A stretch of DNA of 5,451 nt from Acidobacteriaceae bacterium. Its GTDB lineage: Bacteria > Acidobacteriota > Terriglobia > Terriglobales > SbA1. Below, one piece after another: positions 5,317 to 5,451 of the stretch. The stretch covers positions 1-5,451 of the forward strand of contig PLEA01000284.1 of the NCBI GenBank assembly GCA_003136335.1. Reading direction: 5' to 3'. A program made the position numbers and the translations under genes. The stretch's first letter is position 1; each line of letters opens with the position of its first letter. Under the pieces are notes generated by a model. It had not been told where the DNA came from, did not search any database, and saw only the letters and a list, made by a program, of their open reading frames with translations.

Positions 5317-5451
5317 TCAGGTTTTCCCATAGCGCTCGCGAATGAAGTCCGCGATTCCGGCGTAGGCTTTCGTCAGCGTTTTTTCGTCCGGGAGGAAGAC
5401 GATGCGGAAGTGCTGGGTGCCCGGCTTTTGGCCGAAGCCGGAGCCGTGCAC
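5317..5451 (-). CDS. Class I/II PLP-dependent aminotransferase (AlaA/AlaT-like), C-terminal end
   Basis: Only the last 44 residues are in the window; the gene continues beyond base 5451 and ends at TGA 5319-5317. The visible piece reads VHGSGFGQKPGTQHFRIVFLP and then a C-terminal helix ending ERYGKT. The GSGFGQ-PGT-HFR-FLP pattern is the closing part of the small domain in alanine/aspartate-type fold I aminotransferases. The Arg in HFR (residue 16 of the fragment) corresponds to the one that binds the substrate carboxylate. The PLP lysine lies outside the window. The stop is directly followed by ATG 5316 of the DUF6984 remnant (TGAATG), so the two may once have been translationally coupled. 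The family is confident from the motif; substrate specificity is open. Confidence 0.85.
   Translation of the reverse strand: MHGSGFGQKPGTQHFRIVFLPDEKTLTKAYAGIADFIRERYGKT

Overview
The window reads as a piece of a moderately GC-rich bacterial chromosome. Codon use and gene content suggest an Acidobacteriota (Terriglobia-like) organism. The strongest hint is the exported peptidoglycan-binding-type protein at 2639-3259, whose domain wording I associate with that phylum. The Do-type protease and the stand-alone PHP tyrosine phosphatase fit an envelope-rich Gram-negative cell. The taxonomic call is inference from memory of protein families, not a search.

Layout: the left part (1-3259) is on the plus strand. 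It holds the C-terminal end of a YtcJ-type amidohydrolase, a 192-bp intergenic region with two inverted repeats and a plausible promoter, a complete HtrA/Deg serine protease with two PDZ domains and its own terminator, and a secreted peptidoglycan-binding-domain protein. The right part (3376-5451) is all on the minus strand. In its transcription order it holds the C-terminal end of a class I aminotransferase, a broken DUF6984-type gene, a Phd/YefM-VapC toxin-antitoxin pair, and a CpsB/YwqE-like PHP phosphatase. The two halves converge on a 116-bp gap containing a family of 14-bp units arranged as a large inverted repeat.

How the genes work together: the protease and the peptidoglycan-binding protein both act outside the cytoplasm and could share an envelope-maintenance role, but a terminator separates them and the second gene appears to have its own start signals. 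The toxin and antitoxin clearly form one unit, with a 4-base TTGA overlap and an extended -10 promoter covered by a direct-repeat operator candidate. The stretch between the aminotransferase and the phosphatase (about 4200-5316) looks like an accessory insert, holding a TA module plus a decayed small gene among ordinary chromosomal genes.

No tRNA, rRNA, CRISPR array, transposase or replication origin was seen. There is no stretch over 300 bases without a gene or gene remnant. The most interesting items are the two-lesion DUF6984 remnant, the 14-bp repeat family between convergent genes, and the two operator-like regions ahead of the protease and the antitoxin.
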